Below, piece after piece: positions 56,720 to 64,000 of a stretch of 64,000 nucleotides of DNA. Numbering within the stretch: the stretch's first letter is position 1; the number at the start of each line of letters is the position of its first letter. The translations under genes were made by a program, and so were the position numbers. Source of the stretch: Methyloprofundus sedimenti (lineage in GTDB: Bacteria; Pseudomonadota; Gammaproteobacteria; Methylococcales; Methylomonadaceae); NCBI RefSeq assembly GCF_002072955.1, contig NZ_LPUF01000003.1, positions 310,001-374,000 on the forward strand, in the 5' to 3' direction. Below the pieces are notes generated by a model. The model was given only the letters and a program-made list of their open reading frames with translations. It ran no database searches and had not been told where the DNA came from.

Positions 56720-57017
56720 TTCTGTCTCCTCATATTAAATTTTATAGTCGACAGATATGTTGACATAGGGACTTACTCGCGGAGAGGAACAATTAGCTCG
56801 TCTATGACCGCAGCCTTGCTTGATTCTTTTATATTCATCGTCAATATCGATTTTTATATGCTAATTTTTCTCTGGTTTCACTACTGAGGGAGATAATCAA
56901 GTCAAATTCATTTGCTGATTTAAAAATAAAACATGAAAATTTAAGCAGGATACCTAGGTTACGAATTATGAATTCATATTATCAAACAAGAGGGAGGAAG
57001 CTATGCTTATTAAAAAA
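56720..57017. other. Intergenic region upstream of the kinase-regulator gene
   Basis: About 300 bp, AT-rich. A minus-strand AGGAGAC ribosome-binding site lies directly before the kinase ATG. No other feature was recognised. Confidence 0.4.
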
Positions 57018-58145
57018 TCATTTGTTTGCTTTGCTGTCCACCAGCCCCTGATATAGCAACCTTGCATGTTGCACACTGGCATCAAAGGCATAGGTCTGGG
57101 CCTTTTCAACATACGCTGATTTTGATGCTTTCAACTCAGCTTCGTGCTCAATCCAGTAGTCTAATTTACAGACTAGACTTGCACTGTCACCTGCAGAAAA
57201 TAAAAAGTCATCATTTAAAGCAAACTGCGCTGAAGCACTGTGTTCAGCATCAGAGATTAAGGCTGGCAGGCCACAGCCTATCGCTTCTAAAACAGCCATG
57301 CCTTCTAACTCAATTTCTGAAGCATGAATAAATAAATCTGCGGTATTAAACAGGGAAATTAATTTTTCCTGGCTGACGTATTCAAAAAAAGCAGGATTGG
57401 GCAAGGTATTACCCAGATCAATTAACTCGGCACGTAATGCTCCTTGTCCGGTAACAACCAGTTGAATTTTTTCTTTAAATTTAGATTGCTTGATCGCCTG
57501 CATAACCAGGTCATGGCGCTTTTCCTTTGCCAGTCGGCCAACCATTAAGATAACAAACTTATCTGCAAATTCCGGATCTTTAACACAATGCTTAGGCCGA
57601 AACTGTTCGGGTAAACCATTCGATATTATTTCTACCGGAACCTGAATAGAAAATTTCTCCAGCATTTGTCTACCAAAAATACTGGGTGACATAATCAAAT
57701 CTGCTTTATTATAAAAAACAGTAATAAAAAAACGATATAAAAAGGCATTTAACCATTCGTAGTTCAGGCCTATATTCCACATAAGATTTTCAGGCTGCAC
57801 ATGAAAACCAAAAACCACCGGCTTATTCATTTTACGGGCGATTTTTAAAGCCTGATAGCCTAAAAAGAATGGAAACTGTATATGCACTAAATCAGCATCT
57901 TTAATCACGGCTCTTAATACTTTTTTATTTGGCCAGGCAAATAAAAAATCCATTTCCTGCATTTGTTTTTTCGCAAACGGCAGATAAAAATCCGGAAATA
58001 CAATTTTATTTTCTTCTGCCTCTCCTGTACTCACAATGGTTAAATCATCTGTTTTTTTGAAATAATCAATAAACCGTCGTGTCGAGACAACGCCTCCTGA
58101 TTTTTCACCATCCACATTGTCTGCTACAAAAACGATTTTCACCAT
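57018..58145 (-). CDS. GT4-family glycosyltransferase
   Basis: 375 residues with a GT-B fold: N-terminal Rossmann half (KIVFVADNVDGEKSGGV), C-terminal half with VILMVGRLAKEKRHDL and the E-x7-E type motif ASEIELEGMAVLEAIGCGLPAL. This pattern occurs in glycosyltransferases that modify diacylglycerol or glycans. The acceptor is not known. It is 107 bp downstream of hpnN in the same direction, so a membrane-lipid role is possible but unproven. Confidence 0.85.
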   Translation of the reverse strand: MVKIVFVADNVDGEKSGGVVSTRRFIDYFKKTDDLTIVSTGEAEENKIVFPDFYLPFAKKQMQEMDFLFAWPNKKVLRAVIKDADLVHIQFPFFLGYQALKIARKMNKPVVFGFHVQPENLMWNIGLNYEWLNAFLYRFFITVFYNKADLIMSPSIFGRQMLEKFSIQVPVEIISNGLPEQFRPKHCVKDPEFADKFVILMVGRLAKEKRHDLVMQAIKQSKFKEKIQLVVTGQGALRAELIDLGNTLPNPAFFEYVSQEKLISLFNTADLFIHASEIELEGMAVLEAIGCGLPALISDAEHSASAQFALNDDFLFSAGDSASLVCKLDYWIEHEAELKASKSAYVEKAQTYAFDASVQHARLLYQGLVDSKANK

Positions 58146-58252
58146 GCTCTCCGGGTATGCATATAGAATTGATTTTAAAATTTACCTAAAAATAGGTTTT
58201 TATAACTTACCAACGGAATGTATTATTACCTCGGTATTTTCAACAACAATAA

Positions 58253-60877
58253 TTAAAGAGTCACCCGCTTTACACTAAATGCAGGCAAAACTATTAAGGT
58301 ACAAATTAATGTAAAAGTGATCCCTATAGCCAATAAAAGCCCCATACTGGCAATTCCCTGATGATTGGTAAATGCCAGGCTGGTAAAACTTAACAGTGTT
58401 GTTAAAGAACTAAAAAACACCCCTCGTGCGGTACTGGTTTGTAGTAAGTGTTGATTAGCCCCCAGGCCTTCATGCAGACGATGCATAATATGAATACCAC
58501 TATCCACACCCATGCCCATTAATAAAGGCAGAGCAATAATATTGGCAAAATTGAAGGGGTTTTGTAACAGCACATTAGTTGCTACAGTCAGCAGTCCAGC
58601 AAGCAATAAAGGCCAAATCACTAGCAATGTATTACGCAAACTTTTCAAAATAATGAATAAAACTAGAAAAATAACCAGTATTGCTGTGGTAAATGACTGA
58701 ATAAAGACTTCGGCTATCACATCACCCGCAGCCAAATCAGAAACAGGTAGCCCGGTTACAGAGTCGTCTACACTCTGTACTTCGGTAGCAAAAGCTTTCA
58801 GGTTTTCAGCCTTATTAAGATCGTATCTAGGGTCAATGATAATTTTATAAATACCCGATGGACTAACCCAGTTATTACTTATATAGTCTGGAATATCAGC
58901 CAAACCAAACTGATATGCCTGTAAACCTATATTTAATTGCTGCATGGTATAAGGAAATAATCCTAAAACACTATTATCAAACTGCTGATATTTAGTTGCA
59001 GATAATTCCGAGGCATCAGCAAAAACTATAAAGTCAGTAATGTGCTGGTGCAATTTTTCTAATAACTCTGGCGTAGCCTTGCTTGTAGGGTTCGCTAAGG
59101 CGATATTGATTTTCGTCTGTAATTTTAGCAAAGCTTTACGAGAATCTGCCGCTTCTAATGGGCGATCAAAGCTATTTAAGTCTGTCCCCATAACCAGACT
59201 TAAGTCCTCGATGATGGCCAGTTTTTCATCTTGATCTTTTGCGACAAAACTTTCTAAGGTTATAGTTTTATTGACTGTCTCCAAACCCTGCATTTCACTG
59301 GCTAATTTTTCTGCATTTTCCAGGGAATCACTTAAGCCTATAAGCACAAATGGAGACCGGGTTTTCGACTGTAACAAGTCTTTGAACGCAACTACAGATT
59401 CACTATTAGGATCCCTAAGGTTAACCGGATTTGAGTCGAGATAAACATAATGCAGTGAAAATGAAGCTGCAATAGCAAGCAAAATGGAGGTATAGCGAAT
59501 AGCTCTCGCATAGCGAAACGGAAAAGTACATATCCAGTTGGGGAGACGAGTTACCTGTTGCTGCGGTAGTTTTTTTATGGAAAATACTTTCAGTAAAGCG
59601 GGCAGTAACGTTAAAGAAACGAACAAGCCTATAAACATGCCGCCGCCAGATATTAGACCTAACTCGGAAACCCCTGCATAATCAGTAGGAATAAAGGCAA
59701 AAAAGCCAATTGATGTAGTAAGAGCACATAAGAACAGGGAAAAACCAAGATTGATAACGCTCTTTTCTATCGCATCCTCGCTAGACATGTGGTGTTCCCA
59801 GCATTCACGGAAGGCTAAACAGATATGAATGGCAAAATCGACCCCCAAGCCTATATAGAGTATCGCAAATGCGACAGATAATACATTAAGATGGCCGACT
59901 GCAACTGTTGCAAACCCCGCTGTCAGAATAAGCCCCATAATCAAGACTATCAATGTACTAAGCACCAGTTTAACTGATCGTAAGGCAATGAATAGCACAA
60001 CTATCACTAACGCTAATGCCAACAGGCCAGAGTAAACAGTATCTTCTGCAAGGACTCGCATTTCATCTTCTTCCAGCGCTTTTTTCCCCGTAATGCGAAT
60101 ACTGACTTGCGGGTCTTGTGCCTGGATCTCTCGCGCTATTTCACGCGCAAAATTCAATGACTGTTCAACTGGCTTCATACTATTAAAATCAGCGATAGGT
60201 CTTGCGCTGACTATACTGCGTAATGCATTTCTATCGCTAGCTTGATTCAATGCCAGTAGCTTCTGCCATGAAAGCGAATAAGGTTTATCTAGCGGCAATG
60301 CAACTAAAGACTCGTCTATACCTTCCAGCAGAGGGTTTAGATTCATCGGCAAATCATTATTTGTATTGTCTAATGCCTTACCCAATATTTCGAGTAAACC
60401 CTGAAGATGATAGTTTTGTGATAAATATCCTATAAAAGGCTGTGCATCGATTAATTTAGCTGATAAGTCTCCAAGTTTTTCGGGTGACAGATAGAGCAAA
60501 CCCTGTTGCTCTAAGAAAGCATTATCATCAGGAATATAAACATATTCAAAAAGCTCTTTATTTGCAGTTATACGTTTTGCCAATATATTTGCAGCTATGC
60601 TCGTCTGTTCCGCTGTGGGTGCTTCCACGACAAATACGATGGTCGCAGCATCCTGCGGGAAGGCATTTTCCCAGCGAATTCGATTTTTCTGAAAAGGTAA
60701 ATCCTGAGATAATAAGGTTGATGTATCAGTATTGACGCCCAAATTATTGATGGTGTAATACAGACTGGCCGTACATAAAAAGACAAAAAATACAATAAAC
60801 AGCCATGCAAAGCGAAGCACACGAGTACTCCACCAGTAAAAAAATTTATCCATCAGGAATGCAGAACGATTACTCAT
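58253..60877 (-). CDS. hpnN: Hopanoid-associated RND transporter HpnN
   Basis: 874-residue MMPL/RND-type protein with two halves, each of a large periplasmic domain and about six helices. Conserved pieces: NTDTSTLLSQDLPF near the N-terminus, ILYIGLGVDFAIHICLAFRE and the matching LLMGMGVDSGIHIMHRLHE in the second half. HpnN moves hopanoids to the outer membrane in hopanoid-making bacteria. The other hopanoid genes are not in the window. Start could be the ATG at 60877 or the ATG at 60853 (MDKFFYWW). Confidence 0.85.
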   Translation of the reverse strand: MSNRSAFLMDKFFYWWSTRVLRFAWLFIVFFVFLCTASLYYTINNLGVNTDTSTLLSQDLPFQKNRIRWENAFPQDAATIVFVVEAPTAEQTSIAANILAKRITANKELFEYVYIPDDNAFLEQQGLLYLSPEKLGDLSAKLIDAQPFIGYLSQNYHLQGLLEILGKALDNTNNDLPMNLNPLLEGIDESLVALPLDKPYSLSWQKLLALNQASDRNALRSIVSARPIADFNSMKPVEQSLNFAREIAREIQAQDPQVSIRITGKKALEEDEMRVLAEDTVYSGLLALALVIVVLFIALRSVKLVLSTLIVLIMGLILTAGFATVAVGHLNVLSVAFAILYIGLGVDFAIHICLAFRECWEHHMSSEDAIEKSVINLGFSLFLCALTTSIGFFAFIPTDYAGVSELGLISGGGMFIGLFVSLTLLPALLKVFSIKKLPQQQVTRLPNWICTFPFRYARAIRYTSILLAIAASFSLHYVYLDSNPVNLRDPNSESVVAFKDLLQSKTRSPFVLIGLSDSLENAEKLASEMQGLETVNKTITLESFVAKDQDEKLAIIEDLSLVMGTDLNSFDRPLEAADSRKALLKLQTKINIALANPTSKATPELLEKLHQHITDFIVFADASELSATKYQQFDNSVLGLFPYTMQQLNIGLQAYQFGLADIPDYISNNWVSPSGIYKIIIDPRYDLNKAENLKAFATEVQSVDDSVTGLPVSDLAAGDVIAEVFIQSFTTAILVIFLVLFIILKSLRNTLLVIWPLLLAGLLTVATNVLLQNPFNFANIIALPLLMGMGVDSGIHIMHRLHEGLGANQHLLQTSTARGVFFSSLTTLLSFTSLAFTNHQGIASMGLLLAIGITFTLICTLIVLPAFSVKRVTL

Positions 60878-61149
60878 ATACGTTTTTACTAGGGTAGCCT
60901 GAAATTACAATTACTCATTGATTGAGCAATATTATACGGCTAAAAATATTTATCTGCGCAGCACAAATAAAATAACCAGGCATATTCTTGTGATAATTTG
61001 GGCAAGAGAAGTGAAATTCTAATAACTGCATCAACTAATGTCATACATAGACATTAATGAGTCAGTCTTAATCAGGGTATTCGAAATCTTTATAGATTTT
61101 TCTATCCTTCATTTTATAGTTTTCACAATTTCTCGAGTGCAATAACTTT

Positions 61150-61167
61150 AGAGACTGTGAAAGTATT
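61150..61167 (+). repeat. Copy 2 of the 18-bp repeat
   Basis: AGAGACTGTGAAAGTATT, one base different from the copy at 62590-62607, which is inverted; the two flank the IS110 element. Confidence 0.5.
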
Positions 61168-61173
61168 ATGCGT

Positions 61174-61253
61174 AGGTTGGGGTGAAGCATGAACCCCAAC
61201 ACTGATGCTAGATAAGCTATTGATTGTTAGAGGTCGCAATCTCACCCCAACCT
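61174..61253. repeat. Inverted repeat AGGTTGGGGTG / CACCCCAACCT
   Basis: The two 11-bp arms (61174-61184 and 61243-61253) are perfect. GTTGGGGT also pairs with ACCCCAAC at 61193-61200, giving alternative hairpins. Confidence 0.5.
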
Positions 61254-61324
61254 TGTATATTAAACATATCTCTTAAACACAAGATTATTTAACACAAAAC
61301 AATTATAGTAATAACTGATTTTCT

Positions 61325-61505
61325 GGGGAAGCCGGCCCAACCTTAAGCTTTGAGCTTGCTCGTAGATTGGCTCCCCACCCTCGTCATCCATGCCGTGGAG
61401 TATCTGATACCTGTAAGCTATGCTTCTGAGTCTGCATTCACAAGGACGGTAGGTGAAGTGTCAGGGTTGGGAAACCAGTGATCATTATAATACTTAATAT
61501 GGGAT
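61325..61505 (+). ncRNA. Candidate bridge RNA in the IS110 left end
   Basis: About 180 non-coding nt directly upstream of the transposase ATG, with local pairing such as AAGCTTTGAGCTT and GGGTTGGGAAACC-like segments. In the IS110 group the left end encodes a bridge RNA that pairs with target and donor DNA. The position and length fit; the structure was not computed. Confidence 0.4.
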
Positions 61506-61510
61506 AAAAA

Positions 61511-62512
61511 ATGAATACTGTCGGAATTGATGTGAGTTGCAAGGAATTAGTTGTTGTCGTCATGGTTAATGGTAAGGCACGTAAAGCGAAATCCTTTGAT
61601 AATACCCCTTTAGGTCATCAATCAATTATTCAGTCTTTAACAAAACTTAAAGGAGAAACAAAGGTTTGCATCGAGGCAACAGGCATCTATCATTTTGATT
61701 TAGCTGTCGCTCTTAGTCGAGCAGACGGTATTAAAGTGATGGTGATTAACCCCAAAGCCGCACACAACTTTGCTAAAGCCTTAATGACGCGCAGCAAAAC
61801 CGATGCGATTGATGTAGAGAATTTAGCGATTTATGCTGAAAGAATGCCTTTTGAAGCCTGGGAGCGTCCAGCCGATGAATGTATTAGCTTAAGAGCGACT
61901 GCGCGTCGTATTGCCGCCTTAAGTAAGCAAAAAACACAAACTAAAAACCAGCTTCATGCTTTGGAATCAACAGTGGAAACACCCGTGCTGGTGATTGAAC
62001 AGACAGAGCAGTTGATTGATATTTTAGACGCACAAATTAAAACCTTGCGCGACAGTGCACTTAATATCATTCATCAAAATGAAGATCTGAAGCAGGCTCA
62101 TTCATTAATCACCGGCATCAAAGGGATTGCACAAGCCTCAGCGGTACAAATACTGAGTGAACTGATGATCTTGCCTAAGGATATGACTGCGCGGCAGTGG
62201 GTTGCTCATGCAGGGTTGGATCCAAGGATATTTGATTCAGGTAGTAGCGTATCTAAAAAGCCACGCATTAGCAAAGTGGGTAATAAATATATTCGTCAGG
62301 CCTTGTATATGCCAGCTTTGGTTGCCAGCCGATTCGAGCCGAATATTCAAGGCTATTATCATCACTTGATTGAGGATAATGGCTTAAAGAAAGTACAAGC
62401 GGTCTGTGCTGTGATGCGTAAATTATTACACGCCATCCATGGCATGTTACGTACTAACAAAAAATTCGATGGGGCTCGTTTTTATACGTTACCTATCACT
62501 ATAAATGCATAA
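61511..62512 (+). CDS. IS110-family transposase (recombinase)
   Basis: 333 residues: N-terminal RuvC-like DEDD domain (VGIDVSCKELVV with Asp, CIEATGIYH with Glu, SKTDAIDVENLA with Asp residues), a coiled linker, and the C-terminal Tnp domain with GIKGIAQASA, HAGLDPR and the conserved catalytic-serine region SGSSVSKKPRISKVGNKYI. Complete and probably active. Confidence 0.95.
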   Translation: MNTVGIDVSCKELVVVVMVNGKARKAKSFDNTPLGHQSIIQSLTKLKGETKVCIEATGIYHFDLAVALSRADGIKVMVINPKAAHNFAKALMTRSKTDAIDVENLAIYAERMPFEAWERPADECISLRATARRIAALSKQKTQTKNQLHALESTVETPVLVIEQTEQLIDILDAQIKTLRDSALNIIHQNEDLKQAHSLITGIKGIAQASAVQILSELMILPKDMTARQWVAHAGLDPRIFDSGSSVSKKPRISKVGNKYIRQALYMPALVASRFEPNIQGYYHHLIEDNGLKKVQAVCAVMRKLLHAIHGMLRTNKKFDGARFYTLPITINA

Positions 62513-62531
62513 AAATATAAATTTTTATGCA
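62506..62531 (+). terminator. Hairpin at the IS110 transposase stop
   Basis: Perfect 11-bp stem TGCATAAAAAT / ATTTTTATGCA with a 4-nt loop, overlapping the last codons and the stop. Confidence 0.55.
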
Positions 62532-62589
62532 TTCACGCTTGCGTTTTAATAGAGTATCTACGGAACCTGTCCTTTTAGGTATGTTATTG

Positions 62590-62607
62590 AATACTTTCAT
62601 AGTCTCT
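62590..62607 (-). repeat. Copy 3 of the 18-bp repeat
   Basis: On the minus strand it reads AGAGACTATGAAAGTATT, in inverse orientation to the copy at 61150. Confidence 0.5.
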
Positions 62608-62720
62608 TTAGCTATTGCTAACTCCATACAAAACTGAAGTTTTTTACCTTTGATTTAAATAAACAGGGGCAAGTGAAAGCTACTTTCAGGTAAAAATAAA
62701 TGATGCCAAAGATCCGCTAG

Positions 62721-63854
62721 TTATGCTACACATAGCAGATTCTGTATAGATTTATCGGCAAGGTGCTGAATGATTTCTTCATTTGTATACCCGTAATCTT
62801 CAATTGTATACTCATGTACACTCTGATATGACTTTGCTGCGATACAATCAAGCACTAATCTTGCCTTATATTCAGCATTTAGTGGCATGCCAAAATGCTG
62901 ATAAATAGATACCACAGTTTTTTCGGGATTAATCACCAGATCATCGTATTCAATATCAATCGAATTTTCAGGCGTAAAATTTTGCCTGTTATTGATTATT
63001 CCCTGATGATTAGTTCTCACCATCTCTATCACACTCATACTTTCGTATTTTCTTTGGTAGCAAGCTGGTGAATGGAATGACCAGGGTTTAGAAAACACAC
63101 TCAAAGAGGATGCAACGGACCTGAGTATGTCACTTTGAATATGAATAACACGCATATCAGGAAAAGCTTCCTGATAGATACCTAGCCTGCCACCTGCAAC
63201 CGCATTTTTAGCAAGAAAGGTGTTACCACCCGTTGCATAGACATGACGTTGAACAGATAAGCGAAAGTTTTTAATCAGGCATTTTCTCGCTTTAACAGGC
63301 AGATTATCCAGCGAAAAAACATCATCTACCTCATGCAGGTAAGGAAAAAAAAGAATAAGACCGGGTGCTAAAAACGAACTGACAAATAAAAACTCATCTT
63401 CTTCAGAAAAACGCAGTCCTGCCTTGTGCAAACCATCCCAGCCTTTGAAAAAATGCCTGTCAACTGCATCAACTATTTGTGAAATGGGGGCCCCTATTTT
63501 TTTATCTAATGCACTGATAAACCCTACTAACTTATACAAAGTTATTGAATTTAATAGCGATTGCCATAAGGACAAGTAGGTGTATTGTTTATCTTTTTCT
63601 AGCATTCGATGTAAAAATGTCGAACCACTACGAGGATTACTTAAGATAAATAAAGGCTGCTTAATCTCTATACGCCAAAATCCGGGAAAAAGAAAAAAGT
63701 CCAGTATCTGAAAAAATACTACGATTAAGCGAAAACACAAAATTGCGGGGATAATGATGAAACCAACAAAAAATACAAATTTTGGTCTAAAATACCGCGG
63801 AGTAAACATACGCATCATTAACTTCAGGAAAATGGGCCAATAAAGAAAATACAT
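62721..63854 (-). CDS. Sulfotransferase-family protein
   Basis: 377 residues. A hydrophobic N-terminal region (about 8-55) suggests membrane attachment. The PAPS-binding 5'-phosphosulfate loop is FILSNPRSGSTFLHRML (about 70-86), and a 3'-phosphate-type segment appears further on (MRVIHIQSDILRSVASS). The family moves sulfate from PAPS to an alcohol or amine acceptor; the acceptor is unknown. It lies alone after the IS110 element. Confidence 0.8.
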   Translation of the reverse strand: MYFLYWPIFLKLMMRMFTPRYFRPKFVFFVGFIIIPAILCFRLIVVFFQILDFFLFPGFWRIEIKQPLFILSNPRSGSTFLHRMLEKDKQYTYLSLWQSLLNSITLYKLVGFISALDKKIGAPISQIVDAVDRHFFKGWDGLHKAGLRFSEEDEFLFVSSFLAPGLILFFPYLHEVDDVFSLDNLPVKARKCLIKNFRLSVQRHVYATGGNTFLAKNAVAGGRLGIYQEAFPDMRVIHIQSDILRSVASSLSVFSKPWSFHSPACYQRKYESMSVIEMVRTNHQGIINNRQNFTPENSIDIEYDDLVINPEKTVVSIYQHFGMPLNAEYKARLVLDCIAAKSYQSVHEYTIEDYGYTNEEIIQHLADKSIQNLLCVA

Positions 63855-64000
63855 CGGAGTAGCACCTCTTGTGAATATTTACTTCTTCTGACTGTCAATG
63901 ATTGAATTGCTTTTCAGGTTAGTGTAGCAAGAAGTTATGTGACTGAAACAGACCACTTTCGTGGTAATGAAAATAGCACAAAAGCCTGTTAGCAAAAATT
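63855..64000. other. Upstream region of the sulfotransferase gene, window end
   Basis: About 146 bp, with an AGAGGTG ribosome-binding site just before the minus-strand ATG; nothing else was recognised. Confidence 0.4.

Larger units (their letters stand above)
60878..61510. other. 630-bp region upstream of the IS110 transposase
   Basis: The first 270 bp hold nothing recognisable. Then come copy 2 of the 18-bp repeat, a G-rich inverted repeat, and the non-coding left end of the IS110 element, all listed separately. Confidence 0.4.
61320..62540 (+). mobile_element. IS110-family insertion sequence (ends approximate)
   Basis: One intact IS110-type transposase preceded by about 190 bp of non-coding sequence and followed by a hairpin. 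IS110 elements lack clear terminal repeats, so the ends cannot be set from this sequence alone. Confidence 0.65.

Noticed and set aside
1-64000. CRISPR array, tRNA, rRNA and replication origin
   Set aside because: No regularly spaced repeats, no cloverleaf or rRNA sequence and no origin-like set of DnaA boxes were noticed by eye.

Overview
The window looks like chromosome from a gammaproteobacterium with roughly 40% GC, most plausibly a methanotroph-like member of Methylococcales. This is inferred from a hopanoid transporter (HpnN), a serine-glyoxylate aminotransferase paired with a hydroxypyruvate reductase-like gene, type IV pilus genes with coaE and zapD, and gamma-type housekeeping genes (pepA-holC-valS). 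No rRNA, tRNA or CRISPR array was recognised.

Layout. 0-16 kb is ordinary core genome: the end of a DegP/DegQ protease gene, gloB, an MCE/Mla-type lipid transport operon, pepA-holC, valS, then pilB-pilC-pilD-coaE-zapD and a secreted ATP-dependent DNA ligase. 16-20 kb holds a SulP transporter fused to a beta-carbonic anhydrase, a wrecked PII gene just upstream of it, and a regulator made of two MarR domains in one chain. 20.9-29.4 kb is the most distinctive block: a heme d1 synthesis cluster (nirN-like, two cytochromes c including nirC, creA, nirF, a 41-codon ORF, nirD, nirL, nirG, nirH, nirJ), with no nirS or nirE in the window. It is divergent from a small redox operon (thioredoxin-like protein, 57-residue membrane protein, Cys-rich secreted protein). 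Two good sigma70-like promoters face away from each other across a long dyad that covers both -35 boxes.

29-44 kb carries an EF-hand protein, the serine-glyoxylate aminotransferase, a frameshifted 2-hydroxyacid dehydrogenase, a fatty acid desaturase, small secreted proteins, a bacterioferritin-like protein, an IS30 element, and a 1234-residue flavoprotein that combines a GltD-like domain with a ferredoxin-reductase/[2Fe-2S] module.

44-55 kb is a mobile-element zone. An IS3 element with a TAC duplication sits in ktrB, which also carries two frameshifts and a stop, while ktrA is intact. An IS66-like element joins an ISL3 half to an IS1595 half. An IS630-type element splits the signal-peptide codons of a diheme cytochrome c gene; removing it in silico restores the frame. 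Older relics (IS1182-like, IS3 OrfB, amino acid permease) are scattered through 33-53 kb. 55-64 kb has a single-chain PAS/kinase/response-regulator protein of visibly higher GC, a glycosyltransferase, HpnN, an IS110-family element with a long non-coding left end, and a sulfotransferase.

Several frameshifts lie in homopolymers, so some broken genes could be sequencing errors. The double nonsense in the PII gene and the IS insertions are harder to explain that way. All identifications are by eye from motifs and remembered family sequences; no search was run.
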